From NCBI GenBank assembly GCA_013003805.1, contig JABDII010000250.1:1-5250 (forward strand): a stretch of 5,250 nt of DNA, given 5' to 3'. The notes below the pieces were generated by a model. It did no database searches. It was not told the DNA's origin and worked only from the letters and a program-made list of their open reading frames with translations. A program made the translations under genes and the position numbers. Below are positions 1 to 5,250 of the stretch, one piece after another. The stretch comes from Gemmatimonadales bacterium. Its GTDB lineage: Bacteria; Gemmatimonadota; Gemmatimonadetes; Gemmatimonadales; GWC2-71-9. Position 1 is the first letter of the stretch, and every line of letters begins with the position of its first letter.

Positions 1-156
1 GTCAAGGTGGGGGTCGCGGGTGAGGAACACTTCGAGGTCCTCGAGGGGCTGCGTGAAGGCGACACCATCGTGGCCGGCCCGTATCAGGCGATCCGGGACA
101 TGAAGGACAGCACCAAGGTCCGGGAGTCCGCTTCGGCGGCCCGGGAATCGGAGTGA
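1..156 (+). CDS. C-terminal end of a periplasmic adaptor (MacA/RND-type membrane fusion protein), partial
   Basis: The window opens inside this gene: frame 1 is open from base 1 to a TGA at 154-156 and gives 51 residues. Seen: a V-K-V-G-V start, then the segment LEGLREGDTIVAGP (residues 19-32) followed by YQAIRDMKDSTKV. This is the typical end of the membrane-proximal domain of adaptor proteins of the MacA/HlyD/RND type, whose usual form is 'sGL.eGd.VV.gp..al..lkdG..V'. The last dozen residues are a charged, low-complexity tail. Family knowledge: such proteins are anchored in the inner membrane, form a periplasmic hexameric funnel and connect an inner-membrane pump to an outer-membrane channel. 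The ATPase gene begins 4 nt after the stop, so the two are almost certainly co-transcribed and translationally coupled. The signal peptide, hairpin and lipoyl domains lie upstream of the window, so adaptor subtype cannot be decided. Confidence 0.82.
   Translation, partial: VKVGVAGEEHFEVLEGLREGDTIVAGPYQAIRDMKDSTKVRESASAARESE
150..153 (+). promoter_or_regulatory. Ribosome binding site for the ATPase gene
   Basis: GGAG lies inside the last codons of the adaptor gene, 7 nt before the ATG at 161. It supports that start and implies coupling of ATPase translation to the end of adaptor translation. Confidence 0.6.
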
Positions 157-160
157 TTCC

Positions 161-859
161 ATGCCGGATTGCGTAATTCAAACGCGAGAGCTGTCTCGGG
201 AATACCAGCTGGGCTCAGAGCACATCCACGCCCTCCGAGACGTCAGCTTCGCCATTCGGCGGAACGAGTACGTCGTCATCATGGGCCCATCGGGATCGGG
301 AAAGTCCACGCTGTTGAACGTGATCGGCTGCCTCGATTCCCCGACCGGCGGGGAATACTGGCTGAATGGGCAGGAGGTCTCGCGCATGGGCGATCTGGCC
401 CTCGCCCGGGTGCGGAATCGCGAGATCGGCTTCGTGTTCCAAACCTTCAACCTCCTGCCACGGGCAACCGCGCTCCACAATGTGGAGCTGCCGCTGGTCT
501 ACGGCGGTCACTCGGCCCGCGAACGGCGGCTCCGCGCCACCGAGGCGCTGGCGCGAGTCGGCCTGGCCGATCGGATGGATCACCGCCCCAACGAACTGTC
601 CGGTGGTCAACGGCAACGGGTCGCGATCGCCCGCGCCTTGGTGAGCCGCCCGTCTATCCTCCTGGCCGACGAGCCAACCGGTAACCTCGACAGCGCCACC
701 AGTCAGGAGATCATGCAGGTGTTCCACCGGCTCCATGCGGACGGCCAAACGATCGTGCTGGTGACGCACGAGCTCGACATCGCCGCGCACGCCCAGCGGG
801 TGGTGACACTCCGTGACGGCCGGATCGCGAGCGACGAGCGGACCAGGAGTGCCGCCTGA
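161..859 (+). CDS. ABC transporter ATPase subunit, MacB/LolD family
   Basis: A 232-residue free-standing nucleotide-binding subunit that hydrolyses ATP on the cytoplasmic face to drive the permeases encoded downstream. All catalytic motifs are intact: Walker A GPSGSGKST (42-50), Q-loop Gln94 in FVFQTFNLLPR, signature LSGGQ (146-150) followed by RQRVAIARAL, Walker B ILLADEP (166-172) with catalytic Glu171, D-loop GNLD (174-177) and switch His203 in VTHE. The context FVFQ.FNLLP and the length (about 220-235 residues) are typical of the MacB/LolD/FtsE-like group that partners FtsX-fold permeases. In Escherichia coli MacB this domain is fused to the permease; here it is separate, as in LolD. The ATG at 161 is preferred because it has a well-spaced GGAG and the first strand begins within ten residues. 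Its TGA shares one base with the ATG of the next gene. It is the only ATPase in the window, so it probably serves all four permeases. Substrate is not predictable from it. Confidence 0.95.
   Translation: MPDCVIQTRELSREYQLGSEHIHALRDVSFAIRRNEYVVIMGPSGSGKSTLLNVIGCLDSPTGGEYWLNGQEVSRMGDLALARVRNREIGFVFQTFNLLPRATALHNVELPLVYGGHSARERRLRATEALARVGLADRMDHRPNELSGGQRQRVAIARALVSRPSILLADEPTGNLDSATSQEIMQVFHRLHADGQTIVLVTHELDIAAHAQRVVTLRDGRIASDERTRSAA
845..849 (+). promoter_or_regulatory. Ribosome binding site for permease 1
   Basis: AGGAG within the last codons of the ATPase gene, 9 nt before the ATG at 859. With the TGATG stop/start overlap it marks translational coupling of the ATPase and its first permease. 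Confidence 0.65.
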
Positions 860-2100
860 TGCGCCTCCTCGAGGCCATCCGCATGGCGCTTCGGATGCTC
901 TGGGCCCAGAAGCTCAAGAGTTTCTTCTCGCTCATCGGCGTGCTCATTGGCGTGACGTTCCTCATCGCGGTCTGGTCGATCGTGGCAGGTATGAATCACT
1001 ATATGGAAGATCGGATCGCCAACCGAATCTTCGGGGCCAACGCGTTCCAGCTGCGTCAACGGCCCAGTTTTTCCACCGGCAACATCACGCGTGAGGAATG
1101 GCTCTCGTGGCGTCGCCGGCCCCGGGTCTCGGTCGCCGATGCTCAATACGTGGCCCCCCGTATCGAGACCCCGGTTCGGACGGCCATGTATTGCGTGGAT
1201 CGCGTGAGTATCTCCTTTGGGGGCAAGACGGCCAGGGATATCGATCTCATTGGGACCGAGCCCGAGTATTTCAACATTCGGGACTACGCCATCGCCTCCG
1301 GGCGGGCCTTCACGGTGCAGGAGATGCGGGCCGCTCGACCCGTGTTGGTGATCGGTGACCTCCTCGCCGAGCGGCTGTTCGAAGGAGTAGATCCGCTTGG
1401 CAAGAGGGTCAACGTCGGCGGGATCCAATACCGCGTCGTCGGGATCGTGGAGAAGCAGGGCACGATGTTTGGGCTGTCGATGGACAAGTTCGCCATCATG
1501 CCCTACACCTCGCAGGCTCGCCGGCTCATTTGTCCGATCAACGTGCTCGACGAACTATTGGTGAAGGCCGACAACCCTACCAGCATGCTGGTAGCGATGA
1601 ATGAGGTCGAGGCGTTGATGCGGGGCCGGCGCAGGCTCAAGCCGGATCAAGAAAACAACTTTCACTTGCAGACGGCCGAGGGCGCCCTCGAGGGGTGGAA
1701 TCGGGTTTCTCGTTATCTCTCGCTCGGCCTGCCGCTCCTGGTGGGGATCAGCTTGGTGGTTGGGGGCATCGTCATCATGAACATCATGTTGATGTCGGTG
1801 ACGGAGCGAACCAGGGAAATAGGCATTCGGAAGGCGCTGGGCGCCAAACGGTCGGACATCCTCGGCCAATTCCTGGTCGAGGCCGCGACCGTCTCGACCG
1901 TCGGCGCTGCACTCGGGATCGTGCTCGGCCTTGCGCTCGCGTTTGTCGTCCGGGAATTGAGTCCGCTGCCCGCGGTGGTGGCCCCGATATCGATCGCGCT
2001 CGGAGTCACCCTCGGGGTGCTGGTGGGCATCGTGGCCGGAGTCTACCCCGCCTATCGGGCGGCACGGTTGGATCCCATCGTGGCACTCGGAATGGAATAA
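859..2100 (+). CDS. FtsX/MacB-type ABC permease 1 (class A)
   Basis: A 413-residue inner-membrane permease. Layout: a cytoplasmic amphipathic start with Lys18-Leu-Lys, TM1 at about 21-44, an extracytoplasmic MacB-type domain at about 45-283, TM2 at about 286-314, TM3 at about 341-365 and TM4 at about 378-398. Between TM2 and TM3 sits the FtsX-family signature ERTREIGIRKALGA (316-329), expected to form the coupling helix that contacts the ATPase, followed by QFLVEA. The end YPAYRAARLDP (396-406) is the usual family terminus. The periplasmic part carries the family pattern AERLFEGVDPLGKRV, then VVGIVEKQGTMFG (about 175-208) and a RRLKPDQENNF stretch near 258-268. Start at 859 is supported by AGGAG and by alignment with permease 3 (Glu5-Ala6, Lys18). 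It groups with permease 3 by G.NAFQ.R after TM1 and GGIVIMNIMLMSV in TM2. Odd points: exactly two cysteines (112 and 225), both in the extracytoplasmic domain, and a C-terminus VALGME where the copies 2 and 3 have an Arg (ALRYE, ALRRE). Substrate unknown. Confidence 0.93.
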   Translation: MRLLEAIRMALRMLWAQKLKSFFSLIGVLIGVTFLIAVWSIVAGMNHYMEDRIANRIFGANAFQLRQRPSFSTGNITREEWLSWRRRPRVSVADAQYVAPRIETPVRTAMYCVDRVSISFGGKTARDIDLIGTEPEYFNIRDYAIASGRAFTVQEMRAARPVLVIGDLLAERLFEGVDPLGKRVNVGGIQYRVVGIVEKQGTMFGLSMDKFAIMPYTSQARRLICPINVLDELLVKADNPTSMLVAMNEVEALMRGRRRLKPDQENNFHLQTAEGALEGWNRVSRYLSLGLPLLVGISLVVGGIVIMNIMLMSVTERTREIGIRKALGAKRSDILGQFLVEAATVSTVGAALGIVLGLALAFVVRELSPLPAVVAPISIALGVTLGVLVGIVAGVYPAYRAARLDPIVALGME

Positions 2101-2101
2101 G

Positions 2102-2106
2102 AGGAG
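2102..2106 (+). promoter_or_regulatory. Ribosome binding site for permease 2
   Basis: AGGAG (within GAGGAG at 2101-2106) directly follows the stop of permease 1 and lies 11 nt before the ATG at 2118. The spacing is a little long, but this is the only start in this frame that gives the family's N-terminus. It therefore fixes the start at 2118 and excludes the longer reading frame that runs back into permease 1. Confidence 0.6.
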
Positions 2107-2117
2107 ATCAACGGGCC

Positions 2118-3359
2118 ATGTCGCTTTACCGGGTATTCGAAGGCGTCGGAATTGCCTTCGCCTCCATTTGGAGCAACAAGGTGCGGGCCTCGCTAACCAT
2201 TATGGGCATCGGGATCGGGGTGACCGTGGTGATCGGCATGGCCTCGGCCATCACTGGGATCAACCGAAGCGTGACCGAGATGCTCGAGACCGCGGGCCCC
2301 AAGACCTTCTTCGTGGTGCGTTACTGGTCAGGCGGCATCACGATCTCGGACGGATCGGATGAACTTTCTCCATGGCGCCGGAATCCCTGGATGACGGTCG
2401 AAGAAGGCGAGATGCTGCGGAACCTCCCGTTGATTCGCGACGTGACGCTCCAGGAAGGCACCTCAGGCCCGGTGAGCTACGAGTCGATCAACCTGAGCAG
2501 TGTCAGCATGGCGGGGTTCAGCCCGAGCTGGGTCTTTGTGACCGGCGGTGAGATTCGGGCCGGCCGGAACTTCACCCAGCTCGAATACGCCGCGAGCGCC
2601 CGGGTCGCCGTCATCAACGACAAGCTCGCCGAGACCCTCTTCCCCGGCCTCGACCCGATCGGGCGGCGGATCAAGATCTTCGGACAACCGTTCGAGGTCG
2701 TCGGCTTGCACGTGGAGGCCGCATCACTGTTCGGAGGCGGCGGGGACTCACGCCTGGCCATGCCGCATACCACCTTCACCAAGGTAGCGGACTACTGGAA
2801 AGGCTGGATGGATCTGGTCGTGATGCCGATCGAGGATGCGACCGTGATGGAGGCGCAGGATCAGGTCATCTCGGCGATGCGGAGTTCGCGCGGGCTGAAG
2901 CCCAAAGACGAGAACAACTTCGCGGTCGTCACCCAAGATCGTTTTCTCGAAATGTGGGACAACGTGACGCAGGTCTTCTTCCTCGTGATGTTCGCGCTGT
3001 CCGGAGTGGCTCTCATGGTGGGTGGCGTCGGAGTCGTCGCCATCATGCTCATCTCGGTAACCGAGCGGACCAGGGAGATCGGGGTCCGAAAGGCGCTCGG
3101 CGCCACTCGGCGGGAGATCATGTTCCAATTCCTGGTCGAGGCGGCAACGCTGACGCTGGTGGGCGGCGCGATCGGGCTGACCGTGGGGGCGCTTCTTGCC
3201 GGCGGGGTCCGGAAGTTCACCCCGATTCCCGCGACGATCCCGCTGTGGTCGGTGGCCCTGGCCCTGTTCGCCTCGATCATCACGGGTGTCTTCTTCGGGC
3301 TGTATCCGGCGCACCGGGCAGCAAAACTCGACCCGGTGGAGGCATTGCGATACGAGTAA
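2118..3359 (+). CDS. FtsX/MacB-type ABC permease 2 (class B)
   Basis: A 413-residue inner-membrane permease with the same plan as its neighbours: TM1 at about 24-47, an extracytoplasmic domain at about 48-282, TM2 at about 286-313, TM3 at about 341-365 and TM4 at about 375-395. The coupling signature ERTREIGVRKALGA occupies 316-329, the same numbering as in permease 1, and the protein ends YPAHRAAKLDPVEALRYE. In the periplasmic domain, residues about 160-186 give the pattern of a beta-strand, AETLFPGLDPIGRRI, and a second strand. The usual K.G..FG.S.D segment is replaced by a glycine-rich FGGGGDSRLAMP near 204-215. I see no cysteine. The open frame extends back to 1695 inside permease 1, but the true start is the ATG at 2118: it has an RBS, and its N-terminus aligns without gaps to permease 4 (Glu8-Gly9-Val10, Asn20-Lys21, and AGP.TF.V.R at 59-68). 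These traits define class B, including three more N-terminal residues than class A. Substrate unknown. Confidence 0.92.
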   Translation: MSLYRVFEGVGIAFASIWSNKVRASLTIMGIGIGVTVVIGMASAITGINRSVTEMLETAGPKTFFVVRYWSGGITISDGSDELSPWRRNPWMTVEEGEMLRNLPLIRDVTLQEGTSGPVSYESINLSSVSMAGFSPSWVFVTGGEIRAGRNFTQLEYAASARVAVINDKLAETLFPGLDPIGRRIKIFGQPFEVVGLHVEAASLFGGGGDSRLAMPHTTFTKVADYWKGWMDLVVMPIEDATVMEAQDQVISAMRSSRGLKPKDENNFAVVTQDRFLEMWDNVTQVFFLVMFALSGVALMVGGVGVVAIMLISVTERTREIGVRKALGATRREIMFQFLVEAATLTLVGGAIGLTVGALLAGGVRKFTPIPATIPLWSVALALFASIITGVFFGLYPAHRAAKLDPVEALRYE

Positions 3360-3374
3360 GGCGGCGCCAAGCTT

Positions 3375-3378
3375 GAGG
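3375..3378 (+). promoter_or_regulatory. Weak ribosome binding site for permease 3
   Basis: GAGG, 5 nt before the ATG at 3384, in the 24-nt gap after permease 2. It is a modest match; the gap contains no alternative in-frame start, so the ATG at 3384 stands on this and on the alignment with permease 1. Confidence 0.4.
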
Positions 3379-3383
3379 CTGTT

Positions 3384-4628
3384 ATGCCATTCTTCGAAGC
3401 CTGGCGTCTCGCCTTCCGCGTCATCCTGAGCAATAAGCTCCGGTCGTTCTTCACCCTCCTCGGCATCATCGTGTCGGTTGGGTTCCTGGTGGCGGTCGTC
3501 GCCATCATCCAGGGGATGAACGCGTACGTCAAGGAGAACATCGCCGGGGCCGTGATCGGCACCAACGCCTTCCAAGTGCGGCGCACCCCAATCACCATAG
3601 GACTGCTCGACGACGAACAGGTTCGGATCATCCAACGCCGGCCCCGCATCACCCGGCGCGATGCCGCAGCCGTGGGGCGCGCCCTGCCCGAGGCCCGGGC
3701 CGTCGCGCTCCAATCCGGCTGGCCCACTCCGTCGAGCGACGTACGGTATCGCAACCAGAGAGTCGGCGACGTCCTCGTCTTCGGCGTCACCCCGCCCTAT
3801 CAGACCGTCCAAGACTATCGGTTTACGGCCGGGACCCCGCTCACCGACCCGGACATCCGGGAACGGCGCTATGTGTGTGCCCTGGGCTTCGAGGTCGCCG
3901 ACAAGCTGTTCGGCAACCCCGCCCTCGCCATTGGGAGAAAAATCCGCGTGGCTGGCCGGGAGTTCACCGTCAAGGGCGTCATCGCCCAGAAGGGACGGGT
4001 GCTCGGCCAGTCGTTCGACGGCTTCGTTCTCCTGCCGCTATCGACCTTCGAGTCGATCTACGGACGACGCAAGACCACCGTCATTTCGGTCAAGATGAAC
4101 CATGCCGAGGCCGTCGCACCCGGGATGTCCCGCGCCGAAGAGGCGATGCGGCTCGCTCACCGCCTGCGCCCGGGAGAGGAGAACGACTTCACCGTGGACA
4201 AGGCGGATGCCTTGGTCGAGTTCTGGCGGAATCTGACGCGGGTCCTCTTCACGGTCATCCCGGCGGTTGTCGCCATCGGGATCGTGGTGGGCGGCATCGT
4301 CATCATGAACATCATGCTGATGAGCGTGAACGAACGGACCCGTGAAATCGGCATCCGCAAGTCCCTCGGGGCCACCCGGGCCGATATCCGCCGGCAGTTC
4401 CTGGTCGAGGCCATCACCCTATCGACCTTGGGCGGGGCCCTCGGGGTGGCGGCCGGGTGGATCCTCGCGAACATAGTTTCCTACGTGTCTCCCCTGCCCG
4501 CCCGTATCACGCTCTGGTCGGTGGCCGTCGCGCTCACGCTGGGCGCCGGTACCGGCATCCTCTTCGGGGTGTACCCCGCGACGCGCGCGGCCCGGCTCGA
4601 CCCGATCACGGCCTTGCGGCGGGAATAG
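3384..4628 (+). CDS. FtsX/MacB-type ABC permease 3 (class A)
   Basis: A 414-residue inner-membrane permease. TM1 is at about 21-44, the extracytoplasmic domain at about 45-285, TM2 at about 287-314, TM3 at about 342-366 and TM4 at about 376-396. The coupling signature ERTREIGIRKSLGA is at 317-330, then QFLVEA, and the end is YPATRAARLDPITALRRE. The periplasmic domain shows VADKLFGNPALAIGRKI and KGVIAQKGRVLGQSFDGF, the standard MacB-domain pattern, and HRLRPGEENDF before TM2. It is the closest relative of permease 1 in the window: 31 of the first 66 residues match without gaps, including KL.SFF, GMN.Y and G.NAFQ.R, and TM2 shares VVGGIVIMNIMLMSV exactly. The stretch between about residues 68 and 150 is much less alike, so the two are old paralogues rather than a recent copy. 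It starts 24 nt after permease 2 and its TAG lies 3 nt before permease 4. It lies in the same reading frame as both. One cysteine is visible, in RRYVCALGF. Substrate unknown. Confidence 0.93.
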   Translation: MPFFEAWRLAFRVILSNKLRSFFTLLGIIVSVGFLVAVVAIIQGMNAYVKENIAGAVIGTNAFQVRRTPITIGLLDDEQVRIIQRRPRITRRDAAAVGRALPEARAVALQSGWPTPSSDVRYRNQRVGDVLVFGVTPPYQTVQDYRFTAGTPLTDPDIRERRYVCALGFEVADKLFGNPALAIGRKIRVAGREFTVKGVIAQKGRVLGQSFDGFVLLPLSTFESIYGRRKTTVISVKMNHAEAVAPGMSRAEEAMRLAHRLRPGEENDFTVDKADALVEFWRNLTRVLFTVIPAVVAIGIVVGGIVIMNIMLMSVNERTREIGIRKSLGATRADIRRQFLVEAITLSTLGGALGVAAGWILANIVSYVSPLPARITLWSVAVALTLGAGTGILFGVYPATRAARLDPITALRRE

Positions 4629-4631
4629 ACG

Positions 4632-5250
4632 ATGATCTTCCATAACTTGGACGAAGGCGTCCGCATCGCGCTGGATGCATTGCGCGCCAATAAACTCCGT
4701 TCGACCCTGACGATCTTGGGTGTGGTCATCGGGGTGACGACGGTCATGGCCATGGCCTCGATCGTCCAGGGCGTGCGATCGCAGATCTTCAATACGCTCG
4801 AGGTGGCCGGACCCACCACGTTCTACGTCATGCGGTTCCTCTCCCAGACGCCGCTCGACCCCGACAACCTGCCGTACGAAGTCCGCATTCGCCCCGTGCT
4901 GGACCGCGAGGACCTGGAGGCCATCCAACGAGTACCGGAGATCGCCTACTCGGGTCTCTGGATCCAGCTGTTCGAGCGAATGGAATACCAAGGGGTGCGG
5001 ACCCAGATGATGGTCGTGTTCGCAGCGGACGATCGCTACATGGACATTCAGGGTGGCACGCTCCTCCGAGGGCGCTTCTTCTCACGGGCCGAGCTCGCCG
5101 GCCGCGAGGTCGTGGTCCTCGAGACGCTCGCCGCCGAGCGCCTCTTCGGCAGCATGGACCCGCTCGGCGAGGTGATCCGGGTTGGTGGCCATGCACTCAA
5201 GGTGATCGGGGTCTACCAGAAGCCGGAGAACATCTTCGAGCCACCGAGCC
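4632..5250 (+). CDS. FtsX/MacB-type ABC permease 4 (class B), cut by the window end
   Basis: The first 206 codons of a fourth permease; the frame is still open at base 5250, and about as many residues again would be expected from the length of its neighbours. Seen: TM1 at about 24-47, then the first two thirds or so of the extracytoplasmic domain, with the family pattern AAERLFGSMDPLGEVI and VIGVYQKPENIF near its end. TM2-TM4 and the coupling helix are outside the window. It aligns without gaps to permease 2 over the first 71 residues with 32 matches, including Glu8-Gly9-Val10, Asn20-Lys21, IGVT, MAS and AGP.TF.V.R, which puts it in class B. The ATG at 4632 is 3 nt after the stop of permease 3 and gives exactly the class-B N-terminal length. 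No convincing Shine-Dalgarno precedes it (only GGGAA at 4621-4625), so translation may depend on ribosomes finishing permease 3. It is incomplete because of the window edge, with no sign of damage in the visible part. Confidence 0.9.
   Translation, partial: MIFHNLDEGVRIALDALRANKLRSTLTILGVVIGVTTVMAMASIVQGVRSQIFNTLEVAGPTTFYVMRFLSQTPLDPDNLPYEVRIRPVLDREDLEAIQRVPEIAYSGLWIQLFERMEYQGVRTQMMVVFAADDRYMDIQGGTLLRGRFFSRAELAGREVVVLETLAAERLFGSMDPLGEVIRVGGHALKVIGVYQKPENIFEPPS

Noticed and set aside
703..1428. A 241-codon minus-strand open frame opposite the ATPase and permease 1.
   Set aside because: Same reasoning: biased composition, no domain, and it straddles two plus-strand genes that have intact motifs.
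1695..2117. A possible 141-residue N-terminal extension of permease 2 overlapping permease 1.
   Set aside because: The extension is a frame-shifted reading of permease 1 with a Gly/Arg/His-rich composition. The ATG at 2118 has an RBS and gives an N-terminus that matches permease 4 residue for residue in length.
3360..3383. A possible terminator or regulatory hairpin in the largest intergenic gap (contains GGCGCC and AAGCTT).
   Set aside because: These are only 6-base palindromes, with no stem-loop plus T-run, and the gap is 24 nt inside an evident operon.
2748..3812. A 354-codon open frame on the minus strand across the permease 2/3 junction.
   Set aside because: It lies opposite two well-supported genes, and its translation is full of Asp, Arg, Gly, Pro and His with no recognisable fold. 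Such antisense frames are common in high-GC coding DNA.
161..4628. Assignment of the cluster as lolCDE.
   Set aside because: The A/B pairing and separate ATPase resemble LolCDE, but the adaptor gene upstream and four permeases fit a MacAB-type exporter better. No Lol-specific feature is visible, so no gene symbols were given.
4419..4991. A 190-codon minus-strand open frame across the permease 3/4 junction.
   Set aside because: The plus strand encodes permease 3 to 4628 and permease 4 from 4632 with clear family motifs; the antisense product resembles nothing I know.

Overview
The window is a single, densely packed, all plus-strand stretch of a high-GC bacterial operon. It encodes parts of a MacAB/LolCDE-type ABC export system. 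In order it holds the last 51 codons of a periplasmic adaptor (membrane fusion protein), a free-standing MacB/LolD-type ATPase, three complete FtsX/MacB-type permeases of 413, 413 and 414 residues, and the first 206 codons of a fourth permease cut by the window end. Junctions are 4 nt, a 1-nt overlap, 17 nt, 24 nt and 3 nt, so nothing longer than 24 nt is non-coding. No promoter, terminator, RNA gene, mobile element or CRISPR array can be supported.

Organism: the periplasmic adaptor implies a diderm bacterium. High GC, and a run of separate short MacB-type permeases behind one ATPase, remind me of Gemmatimonadota or Acidobacteriota-like environmental lineages. That is an inference from gene arrangement only; no taxonomic marker is present.

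How the genes work together: the ATPase would dimerise on the cytoplasmic face and drive permease dimers. Each permease has one N-terminal helix, a large extracytoplasmic domain and three C-terminal helices. The adaptor would link the pump to an outer-membrane channel that is not seen here. This type of machine transmits force across the membrane to move lipids, lipoproteins, peptides, toxins or antibiotics in the periplasm; the substrate cannot be read from the sequence.

The most notable point is that the four permeases are not equivalent. By hand alignment, permeases 1 and 3 form one class (A), and permeases 2 and 4 another (B), so the array reads A-B-A-B. This fits duplication of an A-B pair, and suggests two heterodimers (LolC/LolE-like) sharing one ATPase. 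Permeases 2, 3 and 4 also lie in one reading frame, separated only by single stop codons.
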